A stretch of 64,000 nucleotides of DNA, from contig JARCOQ010000008.1 in assembly GCA_029207755.1 (NCBI GenBank), positions 27,331,021-27,395,020 on the forward strand, read 5' to 3'. Numbering within the stretch: the first letter of the stretch is position 1; each line of letters opens with the position of its first letter. The translations under genes were made by a program, and so were the position numbers. The DNA is from Chamaea fasciata. Its lineage: Eukaryota; Chordata; Aves; Passeriformes; Sylviidae. This document shows, one piece after another, positions 1 to 10,537 of this stretch. The notes beneath the pieces are model-generated. The model saw only the letters and a list, made by a program, of their open reading frames with translations, made no database searches and had not been told where the DNA came from.

Positions 1-360
1 GAGAAAGGTTTCTGAGTGGTTTGTGCTCATTTTCCACTTGCCCGGACCTGGGCTGCGTGTCGGGCAAATCCGCTGGCAAATGTTAACACTGCCCAAGGGA
101 CTGAAAGTGAAGCTGGGGGCTGATGTGGCATGCGGTTGCCATGGTACTGGCCATAATCCTGCCGGAGTCAGATACCCTAATGATACGGCGAGTTTGAGCT
201 TGCTCTGGGGTACAGCGCAGTGACCCTTCCCAGCAGCATCTGGTTGTGTTTTAAACTTTTGATAAATTCCATAGCCAAAGAAATCAAAACAAATCAAATA
301 ACAAGCCCAGCCTGGCCAAAGTCCAAGTTCAGGCTGCTGCGTTTCTCATTGGTACTGCTG
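1..360. other. Upstream flank of the CpG island, non-coding
   Basis: This moderately AT-leaning stretch contains no recognisable gene. It holds an inverted CCAAT element (ATTGG, 348-352) at its downstream edge, where GC content starts to rise. A partial RFX-type X-box-like half site (GTTGCC) lies near 135. The region is best read as proximal upstream sequence of the CpG-island promoter if transcription runs left to right. That direction is inferred from splice-like signals further downstream. Confidence 0.5.
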
Positions 361-1454
361 TTTAATGCAGATCGGAGCAAAAGCTAAGATATTCGGGGTG
401 GGAGCGAGGCGCTTTTTTGGAGATTCTGTAGCCTCTGTCCCAAAGCACGAGGACGAAACTAGATTATCGTGCTTCGGTGAGGCTGCTTATCGCGTTTAGG
501 GAAGAGTCTTTAATGAATGCGTTTCACCCCGTAGATGTTCCTGGCGGGTAAAGCCGCCCGTGTGCGAGGATGTTCCGCGGGGCTCTGCTGCCTCCAGCCC
601 TGCTGGGGCGGGGGATTGAAAAAGTCGCGCAAACTCGCGGGGAAAAAGCAACCACCAAAGTTGGAGGAAAACCACCCCCAGCTCCATCCCCGCCTCTGCG
701 CGAGCGAATCTGCACAGGCCAAACTTGTGCTGTCTGGGGAGGAGGGGGCGGCTTTCCGAGGAAAGGGGATTTGTGTGGGGTCGCTGCAGATGCGCTCCAG
801 CTGAGCGGGGTGTGCGGGGGCTCCCGGCGCTCCCGAGCGGCGCGACGGGGCCGGGCTGGCGGAGCGGATCCCACCGAGCCCCACGGAAAGCCCCGCACCC
901 AAAATGGTGCGGTTCGCTGAGGCGAGGGGGTGATCCGGGATGAAAGGGGCTGGGGGGAGGAGAGAGAAGATCCGGAGCGGTGCGCTGCTCCCGCGCTGAA
1001 AGGGTGGGAAGGTTTAGATTTCCATTTTTTTCTTAAAGGGCGGGTAGAAGAGAAAACAGACCCTAGAGCCAGTTTTCCTCTTGTGTCAGGGCTTGAAAGC
1101 GCTCCAGCGTCTTCCTGCAGGCTGCTCAACTTCATCCATCGTGTGTCTGCATGTGTGCGTATATCTATTATATACATAAAGTACGTGTGCGCGCCGTGTC
1201 CCGCCGGCGGCCCGGGCGGATGGGCAGCAGGAGCCCCGCACCGCTGCACGCCGCCCCCGGCCCTCCACAGCCCTCCCTCCCCGCCCGCCTCCGCGGAGCT
1301 GCTCCGCGGCTGCAGCCGAGAGAACACCGCGCCACCGCCGCGCTCCGCGGCAGCTTTTGGCGAGGAGCGGAGCGGAGGAGAGGCACAAAAGGGAAGGAAG
1401 GAGGGAAAGTCCCTCCCACGCCCCCCTCCCCCAAGTTTATGATGGGGGTCCGGA

Positions 1455-1470
1455 GGAGCAGCGCTGCTCC
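1455..1470. repeat. Perfect 16-bp GC-rich palindrome in the CpG island
   Basis: The sequence GGAGCAGCGCTGCTCC reads identically on both strands. It lies about 250 bp upstream of the candidate splice donor at 1717 and just before a GCGGCAACCG motif that resembles half of an RFX X-box. In a transcript it would form a short hairpin without a loop. As DNA it could be a dimeric protein site. Function is unknown. Confidence 0.6.
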
Positions 1471-1716
1471 GCGGCAACCGCTCGTCTGCTGAAAACTTGC
1501 TGCTCCGCTTTTTGGGTAAAGTTGATGCTTATTGTGTCTTTTCATTGTGCTTTTTATTCTTTTTTTCCCCCCCCCCTCCTTTTCTCCCGCTTTGGTTGGA
1601 GCTGCCCTGCGCCGGTGGGGGGTGTGTGTGAGGGAGGGTACAAATTTGGTGAGGGTCTCTCCTCGCAGCGGGTGCCCGAGGGGGACCCGTCCCGTGCGTC
1701 CCCCCCGGCCTCGCAG

Positions 1717-1928
1717 GTGAGCGGGGAGGATGGGGCCGCGCGTGTGTCCGGTGTGTCCCCCCCTTTCCCCGTCCCGATCCCGCCGGGACCGTGCCTCCAT
1801 GACCATTGTTTTTCCCGGGGGCTGTGGTGACAGTCCCAGCCCCGGGCTGCTGCCGGGACCGCCTTGCGCTGGGTCCCGGAGGACGGCAGGGCTCCCCAAA
1901 GCCAGCACTGAGTTTGTCTTTCTTTCAG
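1717..1928 (+). other. Candidate 212-bp 5' intron in the CpG island
   Basis: The left boundary, CAG|GTGAGC with GT at 1717-1718, is close to the vertebrate donor consensus. The right boundary is a pyrimidine-rich stretch ending in TTTCAG at 1928, a good acceptor, with possible branch-point-like sequence (CACTGAG) about 20 bases upstream. A weaker alternative donor (GG|GTAAAG) has its GT at 1516-1517. If used, this would be a short GC-rich intron between two 5' exons of the gene that starts in the island. Equally, only the donor could be real, spliced to a distant exon beyond this window. Chance matches of splice motifs are common, so the call is tentative. Confidence 0.35.
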
Positions 1929-1935
1929 AAGAAAA

Positions 1936-2040
1936 ATGAAGTTGCCCCCTCGCCTCCTTGTCATCCCCCCATCCGGGAGGGGCAATCTTTCGACAAGTAT
2001 ATTTGCTGAGGAATTTAAAAAATTCCCTGCTGCAACTTGA
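1936..2040 (+). CDS. Speculative 34-codon ORF after the candidate acceptor
   Basis: An ATG lies 7 nt after the candidate acceptor at 1928, in an AGAAAAATGA context with an A at -3, which is favourable for initiation. It opens a 34-residue frame beginning MKLPPRLLVIPPSG and ending at TGA 2038-2040. The peptide has a short hydrophobic stretch near its start but no domain I recognise. It could be an upstream ORF in a 5' untranslated exon, the start of a coding exon spliced elsewhere (a weak donor-like GTATAT begins at 1997), or chance. The short length and absence of a known relative make chance likely. It is listed because position and context are suggestive. Confidence 0.15.
   Translation: MKLPPRLLVIPPSGRGNLSTSIFAEEFKKFPAAT
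2010..2026. repeat. Short inverted repeat GGAATTT/AAATTCC
   Basis: Two perfect 7-bp arms flank a 3-bp AAA centre inside the 3' half of the candidate 34-codon ORF. It is an AT-rich dyad in otherwise GC-rich DNA. No function can be assigned. Confidence 0.5.
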
Positions 2041-2294
2041 TCCCTGTGTGATGAGGAGCGGCTTGGAGAGACCCGGACTCCAATCCTATTAAGGACTTAG
2101 AGAGTTGAGAGTTTTTTCCCCGGACTCGGTGGCTTTAAAACAATCAGGGAGGAGGGGAGGGAGATGGGCTCATCTTGATGCCTTTTCTGCCTCAAGTGAT
2201 TGCCATAATTTCCTGGGAAACCTGACTTTTCCAGCGCGGGGGCTTAGGGTGATTTATCGGCGGTCCTGCTGCCGGCTTTTCCGAGGTTTACGCG

Positions 2295-2322
2295 CTTATT
2301 TATTTATTTATTTATTCATTTA
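2295..2322. repeat. (TTTA)n microsatellite
   Basis: About five TTTA units followed by a TTCATTTAG variant, located between the two GC-rich parts of the CpG island. Simple repeat. Confidence 0.8.
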
Positions 2323-2662
2323 GCTAACCTGCAGCCAGGGCTTCAAAACTTCCCGGGCCGGTGCTGCGGCTGAGCCGCGGGCGCGGTGCGGTGCGCGCAG
2401 AGCGGTGCCCCCTCCGCGGGGCCGGGGCCCGGCTCGGCCCCGGTACATGGCCCGGGTGACCAGGTGTCCAGGCGTGGGGGTCACCGCCGGCCGGGCCGGA
2501 GGAACTTGTGTCTTCTTATAGCTGCCCTCGCATTTCATACTGCCCCAGGTGCTGGAAAACTTCGTGCGTACAGAAATTAGCATTTTATTGGCGTGTCGTG
2601 TTTATATTTTTACGGCCATAGATAAAGGAGCTAGTTGTAAAACCTTGTCTACCCCCTACCAG

Positions 2663-2714
2663 TCCTCTTCTTTTTTCTTTTTCTTTCTTTTTCTCTTCTT
2701 TTTTTTTTTTTTTT
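2663..2714. repeat. Pyrimidine-rich low-complexity tract
   Basis: T and C mixtures passing into an uninterrupted T-run of more than a dozen bases. It may be the reverse complement of a retroposon poly(A) tail, but no retroposon body is recognisable beside it, so it is reported only as low complexity. Confidence 0.8.
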
Positions 2715-3059
2715 CCCAACTGAGGCTCTTGGGATGTACAAGAATTTGAAAGTAAGCGTTACTAGCATGTGCATAAAATAGCATTTAAACAAATATTGTA
2801 TTGGCATGTGCTGTGGAGTTGATGCCAAAAAAGTTAAGTAAATAAGCCATGAAATTGAAAATACACACAAGTGGAATAGACTGATTTGTTATAAGACTTG
2901 CTGATTTTATCTGTTTGTTCTAGCTACCTTGCTTTAAGAAAAACTTTGGAGGTCTTTTTGGGTTTGGTTTTGTTTTGGTTTTTTTAAGTTCTAAACCTAA
3001 TAAAATCAACTTCATTAGAAAAGAAACTACATTCATCTGGAAAAGAGGATCTTGCTAAA

Positions 3060-3300
3060 TAAATAATTGTTTGTGCTGCTGGGATATTTGAATTGTGTGA
3101 TAATTGCTGCATACAGCAACTACGGTTTGGTTCAACTTTTCTGATGGGTAGACATTGTAATTTAAATTTTGGCCGAAATGTCAGGAAATGTTGACACCTG
3201 TCAAACTTTAAATTGCAATAAAAATGTCATATTGGATGTTATTGCAAAAATGACAACTTCAAAGAAGCGGATGAAATTCATTATGGCTTTTCCACTGTAA
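3060..3300. promoter_or_regulatory. Candidate conserved regulatory island with TTGACACCTGTCAA dyad
   Basis: The stretch is AT-rich but of high complexity. It contains TTGACACCTGTCAA (3191-3204), in which TGACA/TGTCA arms, the core recognised by TALE homeodomain proteins such as MEIS/TGIF, flank a CACCTG E-box. T-box-like ACACCT is also embedded. TAATT-type motifs lie on either side. This texture is typical of conserved intronic enhancers of developmental genes. Conservation cannot be tested from one sequence. Confidence 0.3.
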
Positions 3301-4583
3301 ACAACTCTTGGAAATTTGTTATTTGATTGAAATCATGACCCATCTGTAGCACTGAAAAGTGCCTGATTCACTGAAGATGAACTTGTTAATCTGTAGGTAT
3401 GTGTATATCCAACCTCTGGTGTGTGTTTGTGAAAGTATTGGTCTTTAAAGCAAGTTGAGGTAAGATTCACTTCATCTCAAATGTTGTTATTGCTTAAAGT
3501 ATGTGACTTTGAAGTGCCCAGAAATGCAACTGCTGTTCTTCAAAGGAAAACAGATCTCGAGGACTGTTTCCAACTTCCTTTCAATGTCTTTATTTTTTTT
3601 TTTCTCCAGTGTGTCAAAGGGGATGTATACAGATGGACAAATACTATTTGTGTTAGGTCATTCAATTAGAGGAAAAATTAGAGCCATAGAAGAATTTGAA
3701 CTAGATGCATATGTCAATATAAATCTAGCATAATTTCATTGAAGCTGCTCCAGGTTATACTTGGATAAAAGAGAACAGAACTTGACCTCAGACATCCAAT
3801 ACATAGCAACTTGCATTCCCAAATGTCACACTGAAGTCACTTTTAGAAAAGACAGCCTTCTGGCTGCTTATATATAAAATGAGCAGTATTTTTGCCATTG
3901 TTTTGAAAAACAGTTTGAACTTCTATGTCAAAGAACCATTTTTTTGATTATGTTTTCTGTGAGTCTAATGATCTTACAAGTTTATACCACAACTTCCCTT
4001 TCAGTGGCACAGTTGTATAGAAGCTGCACAGGCTCTGGGACTGTGTGGTCAGCTGTATACAAAAAGGGTTATGTGATCACTACAGTTTTGTCCAACTTGA
4101 AAATATGGTTTTTGTGATCTTGATACTTTATTTTTATAGAGAACGTTTGAATTTCTCTGTCCTCTGGACCCATCTTTTTTTTTTTTTTCTTTTTTTAATG
4201 TAGGGATAGGGTAAGCATATGACCCAATAGCAGTTGCATTCTCATTCTCTGTTTGCAAGTAGGGAAGACATTTGGTTAACTGCCTCCCCTGTTTCTGGTG
4301 GCCTACTGTAAGCCAGTTGTTTGCCCTGTAGTCTGAAAGGTACACAGATACTTCATGCTTTTGTACTCTGAGAAGTGCTCTGTTCATAGTGAAGTTTCCA
4401 GTGCAGATTAGTGGAGGCAGTGGATTCAGTAAGCAGTCACCAAAATCTGTATGTATTTGTGGAGCAAACACCTATCTATTGCCCCATCACAAAGCCTCCA
4501 CTTAATAATCTGGTCAAGGATTTCAAGGCAGTGAGTTTTTTCAAAGAAGCTACTTAGGAACATTAGATGTGACTATAGCATCA

Positions 4584-4595
4584 AACTAATTAGTT
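4584..4595. promoter_or_regulatory. Perfect palindromic homeodomain-type site
   Basis: AACTAATTAGTT is a perfect 12-bp palindrome with overlapping TAATTA homeodomain cores. A related 10-bp palindrome occurs at 11974. A single short site in AT-rich DNA can be chance. Confidence 0.3.
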
Positions 4596-7549
4596 GCCAC
4601 TCCATTTCTGTGAAGCTTCTAGGGCTTCATAGAAATGCAATATTTGCACTTCTCACTTGCTGCTAAGGCGTTGAGGTTAAGCGGTCTCTGCTTTTTGTCC
4701 GCTTTCTTACTGATGGGAAAGATTCCAGGGCATTGTTTGAGAGCTGCACAACCCCCTTATGTACCTGGGTAAATATTTTAAACAGTTGCACATTTGGACA
4801 ACTTGCCACAAAGCATTAAGTGGTATTTAGGGTTTGCTTCAGCTTTGTTGCCAGGACCCTTTTAAAGAAAACCAAAACAACAGTAGACATTTGGGAATTA
4901 ATTAATACGACACTGAATAAAACAACAGAAAAGAATGAATCCTCGTATGAATGACAGCAATAAGGTGTTGTGTTAGAAAGGCAAATAATACACGTGTGCC
5001 TGTGCATATCTGCATATATGTACACACATTTGTGTGTATGCAGGGAATATGCACAATTCATGACCTTTGTATGCAGCAGATCCCACATATATGCATCTTC
5101 TAGAAACCAACTGGTGTTTGGTGTAAAAGGAGTGAGAATTGCATCTTGCATGGCAATCTTGATAGTTCAGGAGGCAAAATTGTAGGTTTCCCTTGTGAAC
5201 GAGTGACTGGAATGGAAATAGTGGGTAATCAGGTCAAATTTTCTACAGACCAGTTCCAGTTGGGAGTGAATACATGCTAGATGTGTGTAGTCCAGAAGAG
5301 GCCACAGAACTTTTGTTCGTTCACTCTTGGCTACTGTAAATCCACACCCCATACCCTTTAACTTCTTATAAACAAAGTGAGCCATAAACAAAGTGAATCC
5401 AAATATACTAAAGCTGAAATCTGTTGAACAAAGGGAACAGGAAGATTGTCCTTTAATTCAGAAAGTCGGAACTGTAAAAATTTTTTGGGATTTGTGAATA
5501 TTCAGTACCACAGCAAAAAAAGGCCTCGGTGCCTGGAAGTGGTCACCCAAATTAGAAAAAAAATTGAAAATATGCTCCCTTGGGCTCCTATTGTAATGAG
5601 TGGAAGCGTTTCTGATACTGTCATGAGCATGAGTGCCTAAATACATTAGTCATTGGTGAATCTTTTCTCATCGTTTCACAATTATTTGTGATTGGCTGTC
5701 ACCTCTCTGCAATTATAAATATTCTAAGAGGAAACAATACAAATTAGAACTGTAGGTACCAGGACCTTTGTACTGGATGTATTTCTTTTTACTTTCTAAG
5801 TGTTCTTTTTCATATGAAAAGAGTCTTGCAGCTTTATCCTTATTCAAGTCTTTTCTTTTTGTATCTACTGGGGAGAAAACCATTAATTTTGAGGAATGGG
5901 GAGAGTAAGCCTTAAGCTGTCTTTGACATTTTAGTTTAACTTGAATAGGTTATTTTTTTTTTTTTAAGAAAACAAGTTGGTGGGAAGTGTGTTTTAACTG
6001 TGAGCGCCCGATTTCGACCATTAGCATAAGAAAAAAAGTTTTAGTGCATTTACTATTGTATTGAATGAAGAGTTCCAACAGTCAGGGAAAAGAAAGTAAA
6101 AGGCTGTAAAGAAATGATGGTCTATTCAGATTATTCAGCAGCCCAGAGCTCTGGTCATCTGCCTCTGAAATCTGTGATCGGGATATCACTTTTATCTTCC
6201 TGTGCCTTTCTCTCGCCTTTTTCACATGTTCACTTTTGTCAAGGTTTATTGATCACGTTTTCTTCTCTGCAAATCTGTGGAAAATTTAATGAACCAAAAA
6301 CAACTGAGAAATAAAAGGAACTTTTTATTCATTAGCCACTAGATTGAATTTTGTTCTATAGTCACTACCCTCTTGCCTCCCATGTGCCTCATTGTGTCAC
6401 TCCTGCAGCAGTTACAGTATGTACAGTGGGAATGGCCACATTATTAATTCTCTTCCAAGAAAAAGTTTGTTTAAAGTTGTGAATTCATGGCAGCCTTGCT
6501 CTGCCTCTGCTCCTTAGCTTTTCTTTGCCTTCCTGACATTTGGATTCTTGACTGTGGTGCTTCTGTCACTAAATACCTTTAAGTGTGTATTCCGCAGAGC
6601 ATTTACCTCTTCAAGAATTAAATGTATTTGCTGCCTAGCAATTAAATCCAAATTTAAATGATCGCAGATTAGTAGTAGTTATTTACAGTCCTGATTGTTT
6701 TGGTGCTGTGATCCTTGTTCATTACACATCTGCTTTGCCGTGGTGCTGCCCCAGAGCGTTTTGTGATGCAAATGCTTTTGTTAACTTACAAATAGTTTCA
6801 GTATCTAGATCATCTCAGGTGACATATTTAAGTCGCTTCTTTTTTCCCAGATGGACTTAAAAAGCTGTAATTAAATGTGGCTTCCAGTATGATTAAGCTT
6901 TGCTAACATTTTCCATGGAATGATTTACTTGAACTCTGGCACTTTCTGAACCTGTCACTGGAAGATTTTTCAATAAACGCCCCTTTCTACATTAATTTCA
7001 TTTCATTTAGTGCAGCTTGTAAGTGTAGGGAAATGAGTCAAAATGAAGCATGTATCTGCCTGAGAGATTACCTGGATGTTTCTTGATTCTAAGGAATTTT
7101 ATCCCCATGTTAAATGATAAGTCTAATCTCAGGGGAAGCAAAACCATAGAGTTCTGTAGAATAGTCCCAAATACTCTCCTAATTAATAGTAGCATCAATC
7201 CTTATACTTTTAAGGAATGCTCTAAAAGCCGCAAAAGAGATTCTGGACTTGAGCTTGTAATTTCAGTGATGGCACATCTGTGACGGCGTTTTTCTGTGCA
7301 TGGAGTGACTCTGTTCTGTAGGAGTAGATACTTGCAAGTTTAAACTGCGTGTAAATCTAGAGCGAGGACTTTGTGCCCAGCAGAATGAACTCTAATGAAA
7401 AAAATTTGGGGTTCTGGGGAGCGAGGGTGGTAGTGGAATAGTAGTAAGAACCCTTCTATCCCCTGTGAAATGTAGGATTTTAGTGTAGATAACTCATTCA
7501 GATGAAACTAATGAAATCTCTCCAGAGCAAGACACCTTCTCTGGGACGC

Positions 7550-7565
7550 TCCGCTGCGCAGCGGA
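7550..7565. repeat. Perfect 16-bp GC palindrome in a small CpG patch
   Basis: TCCGCTGCGCAGCGGA is self-complementary over all 16 bases. It sits in a local GC-rich patch (about 7545-7625) surrounded by AT-rich DNA. The neighbouring frames encode no recognisable protein. The patch may be a regulatory site or a decayed insertion. Confidence 0.5.
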
Positions 7566-8539
7566 AGCCAGCGGGGGTCCAGCCCCTGAGATGAGCACCC
7601 TGTGGTCACAGTCCCTCACCTCCGCCATGAGGTGGCAAAGACACCCACTAGGGGACCAGCTGGTTCTTCCCAGAATCTGCAAGGGATGGTCAGCTGCACA
7701 GCTTAATTCCTGCAATGACAGTGGAAAAATTTCCCGTGTTATAAATGCAATTCAGAATAGTGGAGATGCTGTGATATTACAGTGCTGTGGCTTATATTCA
7801 TCACTAGGAGCTTTAAATATCCAGTCTCTGCAAGTTAAATCCTGTTTTGTTTATATGTCCTGTATATTTAGTTATTCTATTCAAGCAAGCGGATCACCTG
7901 GAGATTGTGTTACGCTGCTTGATTCAGTCGCTAAAATTGATTGAAAACCCCTTGAAAACATCTTACCTTTTTTTTTTTTTTTTAGCTTGGAAAGTGGCAT
8001 TCCTAGCTAGAATCAGTGTATTGCTCCCCTCCATACTGACCTGAGGAGCTCTATTAGAGCCCTTTTATCACACCGTCTTTAAAAGCAAGGTCTGTTGATT
8101 GCAGCAGTGTTAAAAGAGCATCAGTTCCCAACACCATGATCGCTCCTTTTCACAGCAGCGCTCAGCAATGCCCCTTTGTGCAGTGGACAATGCAATAAGT
8201 CAGACAGGACTTTCTGAGCCACCTCTATAAGAAACTGTAAGGGCTGCTGAAGTACACTTGTGTTAAGTTGAATTGATTGAAATTTAATGGCAGTTAGTAG
8301 CTATGAATGGTAATGATTTTCTAGAGTATCTTCACCATGCTTGACATTAATAACTGTAGAGTGTGTATGTGTGATGGTAGTATGTTATTCATTTTTAAAG
8401 ATGCTTTCTCCCAGCCCTCCTTCCCATAATTTAGTTGTTTTGATGCTTCAGAAAAAAAAAATTCTGTGCTTCGAAGAGCACGTACATCTTGTCAACATAA
8501 TTTTGTGCTCAAGATTTTTATTTTTTCCTATACTAACAT

Positions 8540-8830
8540 AAATCAGACTACAATATAGTGAGAGTGATGAATTTGTTTTACATGCCATCATGAATTAATG
8601 TTATGCAAATAAAAGCTTTACAGGTGCCATGATTTACTTAATAATTTCAAGTTCTAATATTTAAGCTCATTCATTATGTTTGAGTAAAAAAAGAAAAACA
8701 ACACAGCATGTTCATATTTTAAAACGTGAAATGTGAGATTTGTGTGCATTTGCTGCGTGTAGTTGCTGTGTAAGCACATTTGATGGCTAAGAAAGAATCA
8801 ATCAGTGTTTGCATTCAGCATCCTATGCCT
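8540..8830. promoter_or_regulatory. Candidate AT-rich regulatory island with POU octamer
   Basis: High-complexity AT-rich sequence carries a perfect octamer ATGCAAAT at 8603-8610 directly after GAATTAATGTT, plus several TAAT/ATTA cores. The combination resembles POU/homeodomain-bound enhancers. No repeat family is recognised. Confidence 0.25.
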
Positions 8831-10376
8831 GTAGATGTTACAGAGACATTTCAAAGAGAATAATCAAATATTTGTATGTAAGGAGAGGAAGATGGTGGTA
8901 AAATATCCTTCACAGATACAAAGAAGCAGAAAACTGCCAAAGAAAAGTTTTTTGGCCTTCAGAATTTGATCAGGGCAGCCACGATTTTGCTATGCAAAGT
9001 GGCCTTCATTTCATCCTGAGCAGTTTGCTCCCAGACCTGCCGCCTTTGCCGCATGGTAAGGATGAACTGAGGAGCTGGTGAGAGCTGTAGGCATCCTGGG
9101 TCAAAGGTGAATGCGAATGGGATCGGAGGGTTTTCAGGCTTTCATGTAATTTTTAGTGTGCTTCCCAAAGGCTAAGGACAAGGGGGAGAAAGTTTGACAC
9201 ATAAATACATCTTGAATCTCTGAAGATAAGAATAGATTTTTGACTTTATTTCTCAAAAATTGAGGTCACAGTGGTCTGATGACAGGCTGAAAGCCCATCA
9301 CTCAATTTTTTTTCTGTTTCTTACTTTTCTTTCCTTTTTTCTGTCCAAATGAACAGACAGATTCTTATTTTTGATACATTGTACACATCGAGTTAGTGAC
9401 AGCATATTCAGGTATTGAAGTTTGTGGCCCTGGGATCAAGGTTTAGCCCCAGCATTCAGGCCTCCCTGCCTGAGCGGTAGTAATTTTACTGATAATGCCA
9501 TAAAAGAATCAAACCTCTTAAATTTGGTAACGGTGAATTGAAAGCGAATCTTTACAAAATGCAAGAGGATCTCGTGTTTCTGTGATTGCTACAGTTCAGA
9601 ACTGTGGGAGTAGGCTCAGGAATTGCTCCTTGACCTCTTCAAGCCCAGGGGACCATTGGCCAGGGAGCAGAGTGGTGCTTGGCTTTTAGTAATTTTGACA
9701 ACTTCTCCTTTTGCTCTGTGTCCTTGAAGAGCTCAGAAGAGAAATTCATTCAGATGCGCCATTCAAGCCAAGGATTTAGCTGGGTGTTAAAGGGCCATTT
9801 GGGAAGTGGCATACAGTGTATGTACCGTGATCAAGTTAATTATGTTGCTTTGGCAACCCGAGCTTTGGTATTTCCTGGCTAGGACTCGTTGATGGAATCA
9901 TATTCCAAAGTCTGGCGTCATCAACACTAAAATCTTCTACAAAACCAGGTCAGTGTTGTAAAAAAGTAGCAGAAAAAAGAGATGGAGTATTTTTCTGAGA
10001 GTGTTAACAATTCATTGTTTTACAGGCTTTGTGTTGAAGTAAGTTTCTGTTTAGAATTTTAAAGTATAATTCCATTGTAAGAAATACAGTAGCAATATAA
10101 TTGCTCTTCCAGTGGACTCCAAGTGATTGTTTTAGAATTCCTTTTGTGGAGAATTTCAGCATTTTGAGGTTTTGTTTCATTTCACAATAAGTCAGATTTG
10201 GAAACCTTAAATTTCTTTGTAACTGCAGTAACTGGATTCTTAACTTTGCTCTCTGCTTCTGAGAGCTGTAATGGAACGCAGGGCTGAGCACAGCACATGT
10301 GTTATTGAACCATGTCCATGGCCAATTTTTTCATCTTTGATTTATTGTGTTTGCTGTTGGGGTATTTTTCCCATTT

Positions 10377-10537
10377 TTTTTTTCAGAGGAAAGGGAAGGA
10401 GGGGGAAAACATTGTGCGTATTGGGGTTGCATTATCTCAGCAAAGCTTGCAGTTCTTTTTTTCAGAGGAAAGGGAAGGAGGGGGAAAACATTGTGCATAT
10501 TGGGGTTGCATTATCTCAGCAAAGCTTGCAGTTCTTT
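10377..10537 (+). repeat. Two-copy tandem duplication, 79-bp unit
   Basis: A 79-bp unit occurs twice head to tail, with one substitution (GTGCGTA versus GTGCATA) apart from poly-T length differences. Each copy starts with a T-run and TTTCAG followed by AGGAAAGGG and ends in GCAAAGCTTGCAGTTC. The start of the unit therefore looks like a 3' splice acceptor (polypyrimidine tract plus CAG), present twice. The very low divergence implies a recent duplication. Frames through both copies give internally repeated peptides, but no recognisable product. Confidence 0.95.

Larger units (their letters stand above)
360..2510 (+). promoter_or_regulatory. Large CpG island, probable promoter and 5' non-coding exon region
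   Basis: CpG dinucleotides are dense here, especially at 530-1480, 1640-1880 and 2350-2500, whereas the remaining 61 kb is strongly CpG-poor. Four plus-strand GC boxes (GGGCGG) are visible at 606, 746, 1038 and 1214, and an inverted CCAAT lies just upstream at 348. TATA-like AT-rich stretches occur near 1160-1180, but none is clearly positioned as a core TATA box, so dispersed initiation is more likely. Islands of this size in vertebrates normally mark promoters of housekeeping or developmental genes. Plus-strand direction is inferred from a strong donor at 1717 and the lack of an equally good minus-strand donor that I could find. Long open frames exist on both strands, but they have GC-rich low-complexity composition and no recognisable domains. 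I cannot name the gene. Confidence 0.75.
2510..10376. other. Non-coding AT-rich stretch, probable first-intron DNA
   Basis: I see no supportable gene here. The longest plus- and minus-strand frames encode short peptides of low-complexity composition. The stretch contains a pyrimidine-rich low-complexity tract (2663-2714), T-runs near 3592, 4173 and 5952, a candidate regulatory island at 3060-3300, homeodomain and octamer motifs at 4584, 6766 and 8603, and a small CpG patch with a palindrome near 7550. If the promoter at 360-2510 fires rightwards, this is the beginning of a very long intron. Confidence 0.6.

Noticed and set aside
570..920. 116-codon plus-strand ATG frame in the CpG island
   Set aside because: Glycine/arginine-rich shadow of GC-rich DNA with no recognised relative and no splice donor that would extend it.
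524..1477. 317-codon minus-strand frame across the CpG island
   Set aside because: GC-rich DNA is stop-poor. The product is Ser/Pro/Gly/Arg-rich with no domain, and a better directional signal exists on the plus strand.
1168..1908. 246-codon minus-strand frame
   Set aside because: Same GC-rich composition effect. It overlaps the previous frame and has no recognisable motif.
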